Below the pieces are notes generated by a model. The model had not been told where the DNA came from, did not search any database, and saw only the letters and a list, made by a program, of their open reading frames with translations. A DNA stretch of 64,000 bases from Prorocentrum cordatum. Taxonomy: Eukaryota > Sar > Dinophyceae > Prorocentrales > Prorocentraceae. The DNA lies in NCBI GenBank assembly GCA_963575745.1, contig CAUYUJ010008136.1, positions 300,001 to 364,000 on the forward strand, read 5' to 3'. The position numbers and the translations under genes were made by a program. This document shows positions 33,401 to 43,240 of this stretch, one piece after another. How positions within the stretch are numbered: position 1 is the first letter of the stretch; each line of letters opens with the position of its first letter.

Positions 33401-34392
33401 ACGCGGCTGCCCAGGGGCTCCGAGAGACGACAACGATCGGCTTCTTTCGGCGGTGGCCGGGCCTTGGCCGTGCCCTCTCGGCAGCGGATGAGGAGCAGGG
33501 GCGGCTGGCAGGAGGCCGTCGCCCCCAGAGTGACCGTTGGCAGGGCCTTCTGGAAGGGCGGAAGTGCAAGGACCAGAAGACGTACACCCAGCACGTACGG
33601 GACCACGCCACCAAGACGGTCTTGGCCGCGTTGCCGGTGACGGCGGCGGCGGCGGTGCATAGTGCCTCGGGCAGCTCAGCGGGCGCCTGGTTGGATAACT
33701 TCGAGGGGGTCTCGCCCCTTGCCGACCGAGCGTTCTGCATCGCGGCCAAGAGGCGCATGCACCTGCCGCTGCTGCAGTCCGAGTGCACGTGCCAGAACCG
33801 ACCGGCAGCGCCCGCTCGCGCGATGGCGCAGGTCGGCCCGGCGTGTGGTCGCACGGTGGACGTCCGTGGCGTTCGTGCGCTCAACTGTCCCAGGGGAGGT
33901 GGCCCGATGCGCCGCCACAACGCCATCCGAGATGCCGTGGCGCTCTGGTTGCGCGGGGTGGGCCACCGCGCCCTAGTGGAGCAGGTAATCCCAGAGTGGC
34001 ACACGGCCACATTGGACGTCGTTTACCATCGAGGTATCCATGGCCGAGTTTGTCTCGACATCAGCTTGGTGGACGAGGTGGCCGTGGCCCAGACGGGGCG
34101 GCCGCGTCAGGCAGCCCTGCAGCGCAGAGAGAAAGTGAAGCACCGTGGGTACCCATTTTCTGGCCTGGTGCCCTTTGTCCTCGATGTCAACGGCCGCTGG
34201 GGCGCAGAGGCTGAAACGTGGCTGCGCCGTGCCGTGGGGGAATTGCCCGAGGCCGAACGGCCCGCGGCACGCTCGCCCCTGCGCTCGGCAGTGGCCAACG
34301 CCCTGCAGGGCCAAATAGCTGAGCAGGTCGCCCTGGCGACGGAGGATGTAGTCGGGCTGGATGCCGGGGCCGCCCCGAGCGTCCGGTCTTGA
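30499..34392 (+). CDS. Intact retrotransposon reverse transcriptase ORF
   Basis: 1297 codons without a break from ATG 30499 (the frame is open from 30388 with no earlier ATG) to TGA. A PARP-like C3H zinc finger lies at C108, C111, H142 and C145. After a Gly/Ala/Pro-rich linker come RT motifs: A, VVAVDLGDAFSNIP with D647; B, LDQGCPMSPG at about 703-712; C, FLDD at 741-744; D, LNMSKTQ at about 772-778. The C-terminal part has CxC (1096, 1098), ALNC (1130) and RRHN (1138-1141), then acidic positions D1173 and D1187, recalling restriction-like endonuclease tails of single-ORF LINEs, but no Lys follows D1187. There is no AP endonuclease. It acts by copying element RNA at a nicked target. Four GAGAAP/GTGAAP-type inserts lie in its linkers and one near the C-terminus. 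A gag-like gene follows on the same strand. Confidence 0.85.
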   Translation: MAAAAGGAADAGAGARVAGSNAAAARGEGGALAAAGGSGGAGAAPCASAAARASADANAVDIPVDGSTDVHMRDSEGQPAQRRRRMTGGRITRWCVSAQAARGKKAHCTRCMGGFEAGEWRVAGAVTPPVGPQAHAGKKWFHMACVDGPLPPATAMVGFTQLPEGDRERLTAALEARGGPILPLLETVEGQAPAPPSQGDGAAGSTGAAPRLPAAAAPGAYGPGSRGTPLVAAEAAAPTTADILQPPLDAPADADDDGGLEAGVYDDYLDDQVTDEDAYHEVGFVNLDWWDAIGWGRILLQGAPTAAMIPDSMAAAVSHVKVRLCLAIEQARQGNDDQASSTLTRLWKVFLSLDGLLFSENATPTPTTRRERLQERLQWIQDGQWDVAWLSMEDQTRTAVTAKGREDHVAARVRRVTELARAGEMSRAAAAVWPQGDMADAAAVVRKFSTTQQPAAPRPGEWGPPPGTGAAPHGPGGGAAAAGADVAMPPATPPHELDGAAELHHRVANHLKRQFGRFPRRGGAGPGGGRYEHWAPLKYDEDGAEAVANTLARLAIGDLPSEALAALTAARLTGIPKATPGDVRVLGCGNVTRRMVGRSAAKVHHKDMRAAVGDQQFGLAKDGCGALHRRLCTMANSSPGKWVVAVDLGDAFSNIPRDLVKEAVRAKVPALAPLAEAWLPARTRHVAGGGSQPAQLVDQIRGLDQGCPMSPGFYAVGTADVLSIGRMAVRAVDSEGDCLAFLDDACFVGTAAAVFRGLDAWRARVQAHGMKLNMSKTQIWPPDPQAVLPPEFAEYAQCRVQKLKAVGSTLAYANHDVDTDWRGVPLADFAVPEDLDEGGLAPAGGAGAAPGAAAPLPCGEAFLQKQDRYFRELLALRTHGLSAFDAFQLMRIWSRGACVHVQRALPLATAWGRRVDDGVVAFVNALLGVTAAPREQIFMKVSDGGLGCGSAEQRGPAALLASWGAGVHAAAQGLRETTTIGFFRRWPGLGRALSAADEEQGRLAGGRRPQSDRWQGLLEGRKCKDQKTYTQHVRDHATKTVLAALPVTAAAAVHSASGSSAGAWLDNFEGVSPLADRAFCIAAKRRMHLPLLQSECTCQNRPAAPARAMAQVGPACGRTVDVRGVRALNCPRGGGPMRRHNAIRDAVALWLRGVGHRALVEQVIPEWHTATLDVVYHRGIHGRVCLDISLVDEVAVAQTGRPRQAALQRREKVKHRGYPFSGLVPFVLDVNGRWGAEAETWLRRAVGELPEAERPAARSPLRSAVANALQGQIAEQVALATEDVVGLDAGAAPSVRS

Positions 34393-35100
34393 CTAGATGT
34401 GGCTCCATTTCATTTGCGTGCGCTCCCTGACCCTCCCCTTCCCCCTCGCCTTCCTGCTGCCCAGATCAGTCGTAAAATGTTAGTCACATCTGCAGTGTGC
34501 ACGGTACTGTTCAGTTCCCTTGTAGCGTGCATGATGCGTTCTTGCTGTGTCATGTCTGTTCTGCACGCCGCGTTGTGTAGCCACCCTGCCTTGTGCGCGT
34601 CGTGCTCCCGCCATGCCATATTTGTTGTGCTCTTAGTTTCTGTATTGGGCTGCTCTCTCAACCCACTCGTGGTGAGCCTTTAGGCCGCCAGCAGCACCTG
34701 TTCTAGACCACTGGCTAAAGAGGCGTCAAGAGGCGTTCAAGATCGGGGCCGCCCCGCGGGTCCTGGGGCCGTCGGCGGCCCGCCGTCCGCTTTGTCGCTC
34801 GCCCGCGACGTGGTTTTCTCGCCCCCCTTTCCCCTCTCCTGCCCGTCCAGGGCCCCGAACGGGGGTCAGGCCGTTTTCCGCCTGCACAAGGATCGGTTCC
34901 CACGCACCTGGAGCCCTTGGTTTCCTCCTTTAGTCTTCATGTTTTACCTTTGTCCCGCTTTGGCAGTCGGCCGCCCCATTTTGGTTCGGTGTACAGCCTC
35001 TCCCCCTCCCCTCTCTTCCTCGGCAGCTGTTTGGCTCGTGAGGTCTTGTCTCGCGCAATCTCTCGAGCTGCATCTCCCGTGCCATCCTTCCGACCAAGTG
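34393..35100 (+). other. Linker and leader between RT ORF and gag-like ORF, copy A
   Basis: From about 34530 on it matches 39917-40480 base by base with modest divergence, including GAGGCGTCAAGAGGCGTT, CCTGGGGCCGTCGGCGGCCC and GGGTCAGGCCGTTTTCCGCC. A pyrimidine run ending in CTTCCTCGGCAG (about 35023) looks like a splice acceptor. No coding sequence is evident. Confidence 0.6.
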
Positions 35101-37992
35101 GTGGCGCCCAAGTTCTCGAAGCCCGCGCCGATGCCGTGGCCTGCCAAGACGCGCGCCGACTCGCCCAGTCACGATGCGGCGCCTGTTCGCGAGGCCTTGG
35201 CGGCGAAAGCTAAGGCGAAGGCTGAGGCGCGCGCGAAGGCCAGCGGTGCTACCGCGGCCGACGCGCCCACTTCCAAAGCAGGGCCTGTGCAGCGCCCTGG
35301 CCAGCAGGTGAGCGTGTCGGAGAGCGAAGACGAGGGGTTCGACATGATGTCCGAGGCGGCGACCTTTCGGACGGCGCCGACGCTGCCCACGGGATCAGTG
35401 ACGCCTGCCGAGGACGCCGACGGAGGCGGCGGTGCGGGGGCCGCCCCCAGCGCCGCTGCCTCCGATGGCGCCTCGGAGGGAGGCCCCACGGCGACGGCTG
35501 AGGCGCCCGCCGAGGCCTCAGCGATGCCCGCGTCGGCGGTGGTGCCAGTGACGACGGCCGCCCTGGCAGCGGCAGCCACGTGCGCCAACTTCGCCACGGA
35601 GCAGCGCCGTGGGTTGGACGCGATCACCCTCGCGCTCCACAACTTCCAGCTGAGGGGGCAGGCCGTGGGCGGCCGCGGCGGCCGAGGGGCGCGCAGCGAC
35701 GCCGGCGGCGGTCGCTCCGTGGGCGATGGGGCCGCCAGTGAGGCCCCGAGTGCAGCGACCGCGGGTGCCCTCAGCGGTCATGGAGGCAAACGCCACCGCC
35801 GACGCAGCAACAAGGCCGTCTACGGCCAGGCCCCCCAGCCGAGCGGCGGCACACCTGCCGCGCTCGAAGACGCCGAGATGATGGCGGAGGAGGACTGCGC
35901 CGAGGCGGGCTACGTCCACTGCATGGGTGCGCACTGGGTCCCGCCGCAGCGCTTGGGCTGGTGTCGGGTGTGCACAGAGCTGGGCGACTGGAAGATCATG
36001 ATGGTGGAGTACGTGGACGAGCTCAGCTGTGGGGAGATGCGCCGCTACGCTGAGGCTTCAGAGCGCAACCAGAAGCACCCCGCGTTGCGGAGGGGCAAAG
36101 AGGGGCAGTACAAGCTGTACACGTGCACGCGCTGCGTGGCGACGACGCAGAGCATCGCCGAGCAGGAGGCCGTGACGCGCGCAGCGCGCCTGAACAAGGG
36201 CGCAGGCTCCATCGACCATGCCGCCAAGCGAGTGGCGAAGTTCCGTGCGAGCTTCGACTACATCAAGGAGGGCATGGACGTGCCGTTGGGATTCGCGCTC
36301 TCCGAGGAAGGCTTGCTTGCCCTGCGGAGGTCAACGGTGGGCGTAGGGGTGGGCATCGATCCCGAGAGCAATGGTGCCCCCCCAGCCACGGAAGCGGTGG
36401 CGGAGGAGGTCGGTCGCCCGATGGCGATGGAGGTGGGGATGGTGCCGGGGCCGCCCCGTGCGCCACCCCCACCCCTCGAGGATGGGCCTCCCCGTGACGA
36501 GGGGAACGACCTCCAGCCCGACATCGATGCTGAGGACCAGAAGCGCCAGCTGACCGACGTCAAGACCGTGGAGGAGGTCACGGACATCGAGCCCTTGCTG
36601 CGGCTCGGCCTCTCCAAGAAATCGCTGAAGCGTATGGCGCGGGCCTACGGCGTCCTCAAATTCGAGACCGTGCGCACCCGCGTGCTGGGAGGCCTGGGGC
36701 CCATCCTGGAGAAGAAGGAGGACATGGTGAGGGGCGCAGAGGCGCAGGACGGAGTCCAGAGGTGGCTCGACGCGCTGAATGAGGAGGCAGAGGAGGGTGT
36801 GGGAAGACTGAAGAAGGGCGTCCTGGAAGCCTCGGGGATCGCGGACGCACACCTGGGACACAAACGTGCCTGGAGGGAGGAGTGCTAGGGCAACACCGCG
36901 GCGCAGGAGGCCTACCGACGCACGGGCGACTACACGGACCAGTTCTACCGTGGCAAGGGCTTCACGTTCAACATGTACTGCAAGTGCTCGGCCAACAAGA
37001 CCTGGGACAACCCCAGGGGATGCTGCTCGGTGATCCGATCGGATCGCTGGACGCAGCTGCTCACCTGCGCGCAGGAGGCGACGGGGGAGACGGGCCAGCG
37101 CTGGTACTGCCACTGTGGTGCGCGCTACTCGACCTCCTACGGTGTCTGCATCGAGTTGATAGAGGAGGAGCTGAACCCGCCACGTGCGTACTACATGCGC
37201 GCGGAGCACCCCGAGGAGGACGCCCGCGACTTGAAGGCCCTGCTGCGCTACGACAAGCTCAAGAAGGAGGAGATGCCTGTGTTCAGCGCGGTGGACCTCC
37301 TGCAGTACCTGCCCAAGGTCGAGCCGCTGGCAGTGGGCACCGTCTTCAAGCGCTACGCTCCACACCAGCCGCAGTGGGGGGGGCACTATGTGCTGATGGA
37401 GGGGCTCTCCTGGGAGAACCTGGCCGAGTTCAAGTGGACCGACCTGTGCGCGCAGGTCGCCTGGGGACTGAACGACCCAGAGTGGGCGGGCTACAGCAAG
37501 AAGTCGCGGAATAAGGCCAAGAGGGAGCGCCTGGAGATGGCGTGCAGGGAGCTGGCGCTCTACGGGCGCCGCCACAACCTGCGGGAGGGCAGCCTCACGG
37601 GCGGCGGGGGTGGCGCAGGGGTCGCCCCGCGCGCCGCCCCCGTCCGCGCCGCCAGCGCCCCTCCAGCGGGGGGGGGCCGCGGCAGCCAGGACCCGCCACC
37701 GCCGCCTGTCGGTGCCCCGCCAGCGGCCATCATGGCCCCTCCACCGCCGCCGCTGACGGCTCCCCCAGTGGTGCCGCCGTCGCCGACGGACCCGCCGCCG
37801 CCGACGGACCCGCTCCCGCAGCAGATCCCACATGTTGCAGCCCTGAACGCGGCCCTCGGCGAAGATCTCGAGCGCCAGATCTTTGGGCCCTCAGGGCATG
37901 CGGGCGGCAGTGGCGACCTCGGGGGGGAAGTGCAGGCGCTGCCGTCGCAGGTCTTCGCAGCCATTGCGCAGGGAGCAGGCCAGCCCGCCTGA
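35101..37992 (+). pseudogene. Unknown Cys-rich gag-like protein, copy A, in-frame TAG
   Basis: One frame of 964 codons interrupted only by TAG at 36886-36888, where copy B has CAG (Gln). Its first codon is GTG where copy B has ATG; the next Met is at 35131. The N-terminus is basic/acidic and low-complexity. A middle domain has GYVHCMGAHWVPPQRLGWCR, VC and later YTCTRC. After the stop are YCKCSANKTWDNPRGCCSVI and RWYCHCGARYSTSYGVC, then a helical VFKRYAPHQPQW region and a Pro-rich tail (GPSGHAGGSGDLGG near the end). The paired Cys suggest nucleic-acid binding. I do not recognise the family; its place after an RT ORF suggests a structural retroelement protein. Confidence 0.65.
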
Positions 37993-38732
37993 ATGATGAA
38001 GCCCAGCAGGTTCCATGCCCTCGACAGGCCACGTGAGTCCATGCCAAGATTTCGTGCCTGCCACTCTCAGTCGTGCGGCGTGCCCACAGTGGCGCCCCCC
38101 TCGCGTGGCAGCACCTGTGGCTTTAGCCTCTGCTCTGCGTGCGGTCATCCGTGCGTCTAGCTACTCTGGCCTGCCAACTGGCTTGCCATCTTGGCCTCCT
38201 CTCACGCTCACTTGCGCTCGTGGGCCTCGCTGGCGGTGCTGGGGCCGCCCCGTACGCTGCCGCGACGCCGTTGGGCGCCTTGCCATTTTGGCTTGCCATC
38301 CTGGCCTCCTCTCGCGCCTTCTTGCGCTAGTTGGCCTCGGTGGCGGTACTGGGGTCGCCCCGTGTGCTGCTGCACCGCCGCTGGCGCTTCACTTTGGGCC
38401 GTGGGGGCCAGCTGCCCTCGGCCAAGCGCCTGCCGCTGCGTGCACGTCAGACCCGCCCTTGGCTTGCCATCCTGGCCTCCTCTCGCGTCTTCTTGCGCTA
38501 GTTGGCCTCGATGGCGGTGCTGGGGTCGCCCCGTGTGCTGCTGCACCGCCGCTGGCGCTTCACTTTGGGCCGTAGGGACCAGCTGCCCTCGGACAAACGC
38601 CCGCCGCTGCATGCACGTCAGACCCGCCCTTTCACCCAGAAGAGGTGCCCGCTACATACTGGCAATGAGGCGGCCACAAGGACGCTCTTCCCAAGGTGGT
38701 TGAGCCGTGGTGATGTGGTGCACAAGACCGCC
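37993..38732 (+). other. 3' region of copy A unit with 171-bp tandem repeats
   Basis: Non-coding. 38178-38640 has a truncated and two full units of about 171 bp (GCTTGCCATCCTGGCCTCCT, TGGGGTCGCCCCGTGTGCTG, CGTCAGACCCGCCCTT). The last 100 bp (TTTCACCCAGAAGAGGTG to GGTGATGTGGTGCAC) match copy B at 43880-43985 almost exactly, and the match stops at the TAG microsatellite. Confidence 0.7.
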
Positions 38733-38845
38733 AGTAGTAGTAGTAGTCGTAGTAGTAGTGGTAGTAGTAGTAGTAGTGGTAGTAGTAGCAGTAGTAGTAG
38801 TAGTAGTAGTCGTAGTAGTAGTAGTAGTAGTAGTAGTCGTAGTAA
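38733..38845. repeat. (TAG)n tail after copy A unit
   Basis: TAG/AGT repeat starting right after GAGCCGTGG...CAAGACCGCC, at the same base as in copy B. Confidence 0.9.
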
Positions 38846-39798
38846 TAATAGTAGTACTAGTAATCGTACTACTAATAATACGAATAATCATGATAACAAT
38901 ATTCATAGTATTCATACGAATACTATTAATTAGAATCATAAGAATGAGAATAGGACTAATCAGAACACTAATGCTATTAATAATAGTAGTGATCGGAGTA
39001 GTAGTAATAATAATGTGAATACTAATCAGTATATTATTATTACGAATAATGATGATTATGTCAATAATAATTTCAAGACTAATAATGGTAGGATGATGAA
39101 TACGGCACGTGATAAGATTAAGAATACTAATACGAAGAAACCTAATAATACTATTACCACTCATACTAACAGTGATAACGATAATAATAATAGAAGAACT
39201 AATAATAATGTGAACACTGATAATATTAAGAAGAAGAGTGAGACGAATAAGACGACTAAGAGTAATAATAATAAAAGCAACAAGAAGACTAATACGAATA
39301 CTAATAGTAATAATGTTAATATTAATAACACTAACAGTAATACTTACAAGAATACGAAACAAAATAGTAAGACTACTAATACGACGGATACTAATACTAA
39401 TACTAATACTAATAATACTTAGAAGCAGAGGCATCGTACGAATACTACTAATACTAATGATAATATTACTAATGCTAATACTACTAAGAAGAAGAATGCG
39501 AATAATAATACTAAGAATAAGAATAAGAGAACGAATAAGCATAATGATATTGATAACAATACTAGTACTAAGAATATGCAGAATACTAATAATACTAATA
39601 ATACTCGTAATAACACTACTCATAATAATGAGAATACTGGGGTTACTAATAATACTAATACTAATAATACTACTACTACTAATACTAATAAGAATAACAA
39701 GACTAATAATAATACTAATAATAATAAGGAGCATACTACGAAGAATGATAATAATAAAACGAAGAATTAGAGGAGGAGGAGTAGGAGTCGGAGTAGTG

Positions 39799-39830
<32 letters not shown>

Positions 39831-39837
39831 TGTAGTC

Positions 39838-39877
<40 letters not shown>

Positions 39878-39895
39878 TAGTAGTAGGAGTAGGAG
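38846..39895. repeat. AT-rich AATACT block, copy 2, with (TAG)n end
   Basis: Begins with the same AATAATAGTAGTACTAGTAA, ACGAATAATCATGATAACAA order as 29507 onward and ends in a TAG run (39791-39895), as the first copy does before the RT unit. Long minus-strand Ile/Thr-rich frames are by-products. Confidence 0.85.
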
Positions 39896-40481
39896 TTCCC
39901 TTGTCGCGCGCGCAGTGTGCTTTTGCATTGTCATGTTTGTTCTGCACGCCACGTTGTGTTGCCTCCCCGCTTTGTGCATGGTGTGGTCTCGGCATGCCAC
40001 TCTTTTGATGCTCTTAGTCTCTGGCTTGAGTTGCTCCCGCAGCCCATGTGGACTGAGCCCGCATGCTACCAATAGCACATGTTCGAGGTTGCTGGCTAAA
40101 GAGGCGTCAAGAGGCGTTGAAGATCGGGGCCGCCCCGCGGATCCTGGGGCCGTCGGCGGCCCGCCGTCCGCTTTGTCGCCCGCCCGCGACGTGGTCTCCT
40201 CGCCCCCCTCCCCCCTCTCCTGCCCGTCCAGGGTCCCGGGCGGGGGTCAGGCCGTTTTCCGCCAGCATAATGAACGGGTCCCACGCACCTGGGGCCGTTG
40301 GTTGCAGTCCTTAGTCTTCCTGTGCTACCTTTGTCCCGCCTTGGCAGTTGGCCGCCCCATTTTGGTTCGGTGTGCAGCCTCTCCCCTTCCCCTCTCTCCC
40401 CCGTCAGCTGTTTGGCTCGTGAGGTCCTGTCTCGCGCGCTCTCTCGAGCTGCACCTCCCGCGCCGTCCACCCGACCAAGTG
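39896..40481 (+). other. Leader of copy B unit (RT ORF missing)
   Basis: Homologous to 34505-35100. Directly upstream is the TAG/AT block instead of an RT ORF, so this unit is 5'-truncated relative to copy A. Confidence 0.65.
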
Positions 40482-43240
40482 ATGGCGCCCAAGTTCTCGA
40501 AGCCTGCGCCGATGCCTTGGCCCGCCAAGACGTACGCCGCGGGGGAGGCACCAACCTCCAAAGCAAGGCCGACCCAGCGCCCTGTCCAGCAGGTCAGCTT
40601 GTCGGAGAGCGAAGACGAGGAGTTCGACATGATGCCCGAGGCGGCGACCTTTCGGACGGCACCGACAGTGCGCGCGGAATCAGCGACCCCCGCTGAGGAC
40701 GCCGATGGAGGCGGCGGCACGGGGGCCGCCCCCAGTGCCGCCGCCCCCGATGGCGCCTCGGCGATGCCTGCATCGGCGGGGGTGCCAGTGACGTCGGCCG
40801 CCCTGGCAGCGGCAGCCACGTATGCTGACTTCGCCGCGGAGCAGCGCCGTGGTCTGGATGCGCTCGCCCTCGCGCTCCACAACCTTCAGCTGAGGGGGCA
40901 TGCTGTGGGTGGCCGTGGCGGCCGCGGGGCGCGCAGCACTGCTGACGGCGAGCGCGCCGTGGACGACGGGGTCGCCAGCGAAGCCTCGCGTGCTGCGACC
41001 ACGGGTGCCCTCAGCTGCCATGGGGGCAAGCGCCGCCGCCGACGCAGCAACAAAGCCGTCTACGGCCAGGCCCCCCCAGTCGAGCGACGGCGCACCAGCC
41101 GCGCCCGAATACGTAGAGATGATGACGGAGGAGGGCTACGCCGAGGCGGGCCACGTCCACTGCATGGGCGCATACTGGGTCCCGCCGCACCGCCTGGGCT
41201 GGTGTCGGAGGTGCGCGGCGCTGGACGACTGGAAGATCATGGCGGTGGAGTACGTGGACGAGCTCAGCTGCGCGGAGATGCGCCGCTATGCGGAGGCCAA
41301 GGATCACAACGAGAAATACCCCGATCTGAGAAGGGGCAAAGAGGGGCAGTACAAGCTGTACATGTGCTCGAGCTGCGTGGCGACGACGGAGGGCATCTCC
41401 GAGCACGGCGCCGTGACGCGCGCTGCGCGCGCGAACAAGGGCCCAGGCTCCACTGACCATGCCGCCAAGCGGGTGGCGAAGTTCCGTGCGAGCTTCGACT
41501 ACATCAAGGAGGGCATGGACGTGCCGTTGGGATTCGCGCTCTCAGAGGAAGGCTTGCTTGCCTTGCGGAGGTCGACGGAGGGCGTGGAGGTGGGCATCGA
41601 CCCCGAGAGTACGGGCGCCCCCCCCAGCCACGGAATAAGTGGCGAGGGAGGTGGGCCGCCCGATGGCGAGGGGGGCGGGGGTGGTGCCAGGGCCGCCCCG
41701 TGCGCCACCCCCGCCCCTCGAGGAAGGGCCTCCCAGTGATGAGGAGAACGGCCCTCAGCCCGACGCGGACGCGGAGGGCCAGGGGCTCCAACTGACCGAG
41801 GTCCAGACCGTGAAGGAGGTCACGGACATCGAGCCCTTGCGGCGGCTCGGCCTATCCAAGAAGTCGCTGAAGCGCATGGCGCGGGCCTATGGCGCCCTCA
41901 AATTCGAGGCCATGCGCGCCCACATGCTGGGCGGCCTGGGGCCCATCCTGGAAAATAAGGAGGACATGGTGAGGGGCACCGAGGCGCAGGGCGGAGTCCA
42001 GAAGTGGCTCGACGCGCTGAACGAGGAGGCGGGGGTGGATGTGGGGAGGCTGAAGAGGGGTCTCCTGGAAGCCTCGGGGATCGCAGATGCCCACCTGGGA
42101 CACAAACGTGCCTGGAAAGAGGAGTGCCAGGGCAACGCCTCGGCGCAGGAGGCCTACCGCCGCATGGGCGACGACGCGGACCAGTTCCACCGTGGCAAGG
42201 GCTTCACGTTCAACATGTACTACAAGTGCGCGGCCAACAAGACCTGGGATAATCCCAGGGGGTGCTGTTCGGTGATCCGATCGGATCGCTGGTCACAGCT
42301 GCTCTCATGCGCCCAGGAGGCAGCGGGGGAGACGGGCCAGCGCTGGTACTGCCACTGCGGGGCGCGCTACTCGACCTCCTACGGAGTCTGCATCGAGTTC
42401 ATAGAGGCGGAGGCGGACCCGCCACACGCGTACTACATGCACGCGGAGCATCCCGAGGAGGACATCCGCGACCTGAAGGCCCTGCTGCGCTACGACAAGC
42501 CCAAGAAGGAGGGGATCTCAGTGATCAGCGCGGTGGACCTCCTGAAGTACCTGCCCAAGCTTGAGCCGCTGGCGGTTGGCGCCGTCTTCAAGCGCTATGC
42601 TCCGCACCAGGCACAGTGGGAGGGCCACTATGTGCTGACGGAGGGGCTCACCTGGGAGAGCTTGCCCACGTTCGAGTGGACCGACCTCTACGCGCAGGTC
42701 GCCTGGGGACTGAACGACCCAGAGTGGGCGGGCTACAGCAAGAATGCGCGGGACAAAGCCAAGAGGGAGCGCCTGGAGATGGCGCGCAGGGAGTTGGCGC
42801 TCTACGAGCGCCGCCACAACCTGAAGGCGGGCAGCCTCTCGGGCGGCGGGGGTGGCACAGGGGCCGCCCCGCGTGCCACCCCCGTGCGCAACGCCAGCGC
42901 CCCACCAGCGGGCGGGGCCCGCGGCGGCCAGGGCCCGCCACCGCCGCCAGCGGGGGCCCCGCCAGAGGCCGCGGCCATCATGGGCCCACCGCCGCCGCCG
43001 CCGACGGCGCCCCCTGATGCGCCGCCGCCGCCGACGCACCCGCCACCGCAGACGGACCCGCTCCCGCAGCAGATCCCAAGCGCTGCAGCCCTGAACGTGG
43101 CCCTTGGTGAAGGCCTTGAGCGCCAGATCTTTGGGCCCTCAGGGCAGGCGGGGGGCAGCGGCGACCTCGACGGGGAGGCGCGGGCGCTGCCGTCGCAGGT
43201 CTTTGCTGCCACCGCGCAGGGAGCAGGCCAGCAGGCCTGA
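40482..43240 (+). pseudogene. Unknown Cys-rich gag-like protein, copy B, two frameshifts
   Basis: ATG 40482 opens a protein homologous to copy A along its whole length. Coding moves to another frame after a C-run of seven at 41071-41077 (six in copy A) and again after a C-run of eight at 41618-41625 (seven in copy A). Between and beyond these points the same blocks occur: GHVHCMGAYWVPPHRLGWCR, YKLYMCSSC, YYKCAANKTWDNPRGCCSVI, RWYCHCGARYSTSYGVC and the Pro-rich end. The Gln codon lost to TAG in copy A is intact here. Copy B lacks a stretch of about 33 codons present after MPWPAKT in copy A. Same unknown family, likely retroelement structural protein. Confidence 0.65.

Noticed and set aside
38279-38300. 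GCCATTTTGGCT, similar to part of the dinoflagellate spliced leader
   Set aside because: Only 12 bases match and the next bases (TGCC) do not follow the leader; the word sits in a repeat with many GCCATCTTGGCC-like variants. The CCCCATTTTGGTTCGG words at about 34976 and 40356 match even less.
39005-39995. Ile/Thr-rich minus-strand frame that resembles a membrane protein
   Set aside because: It arises from the AATACT low-complexity block and has no non-repeat part.
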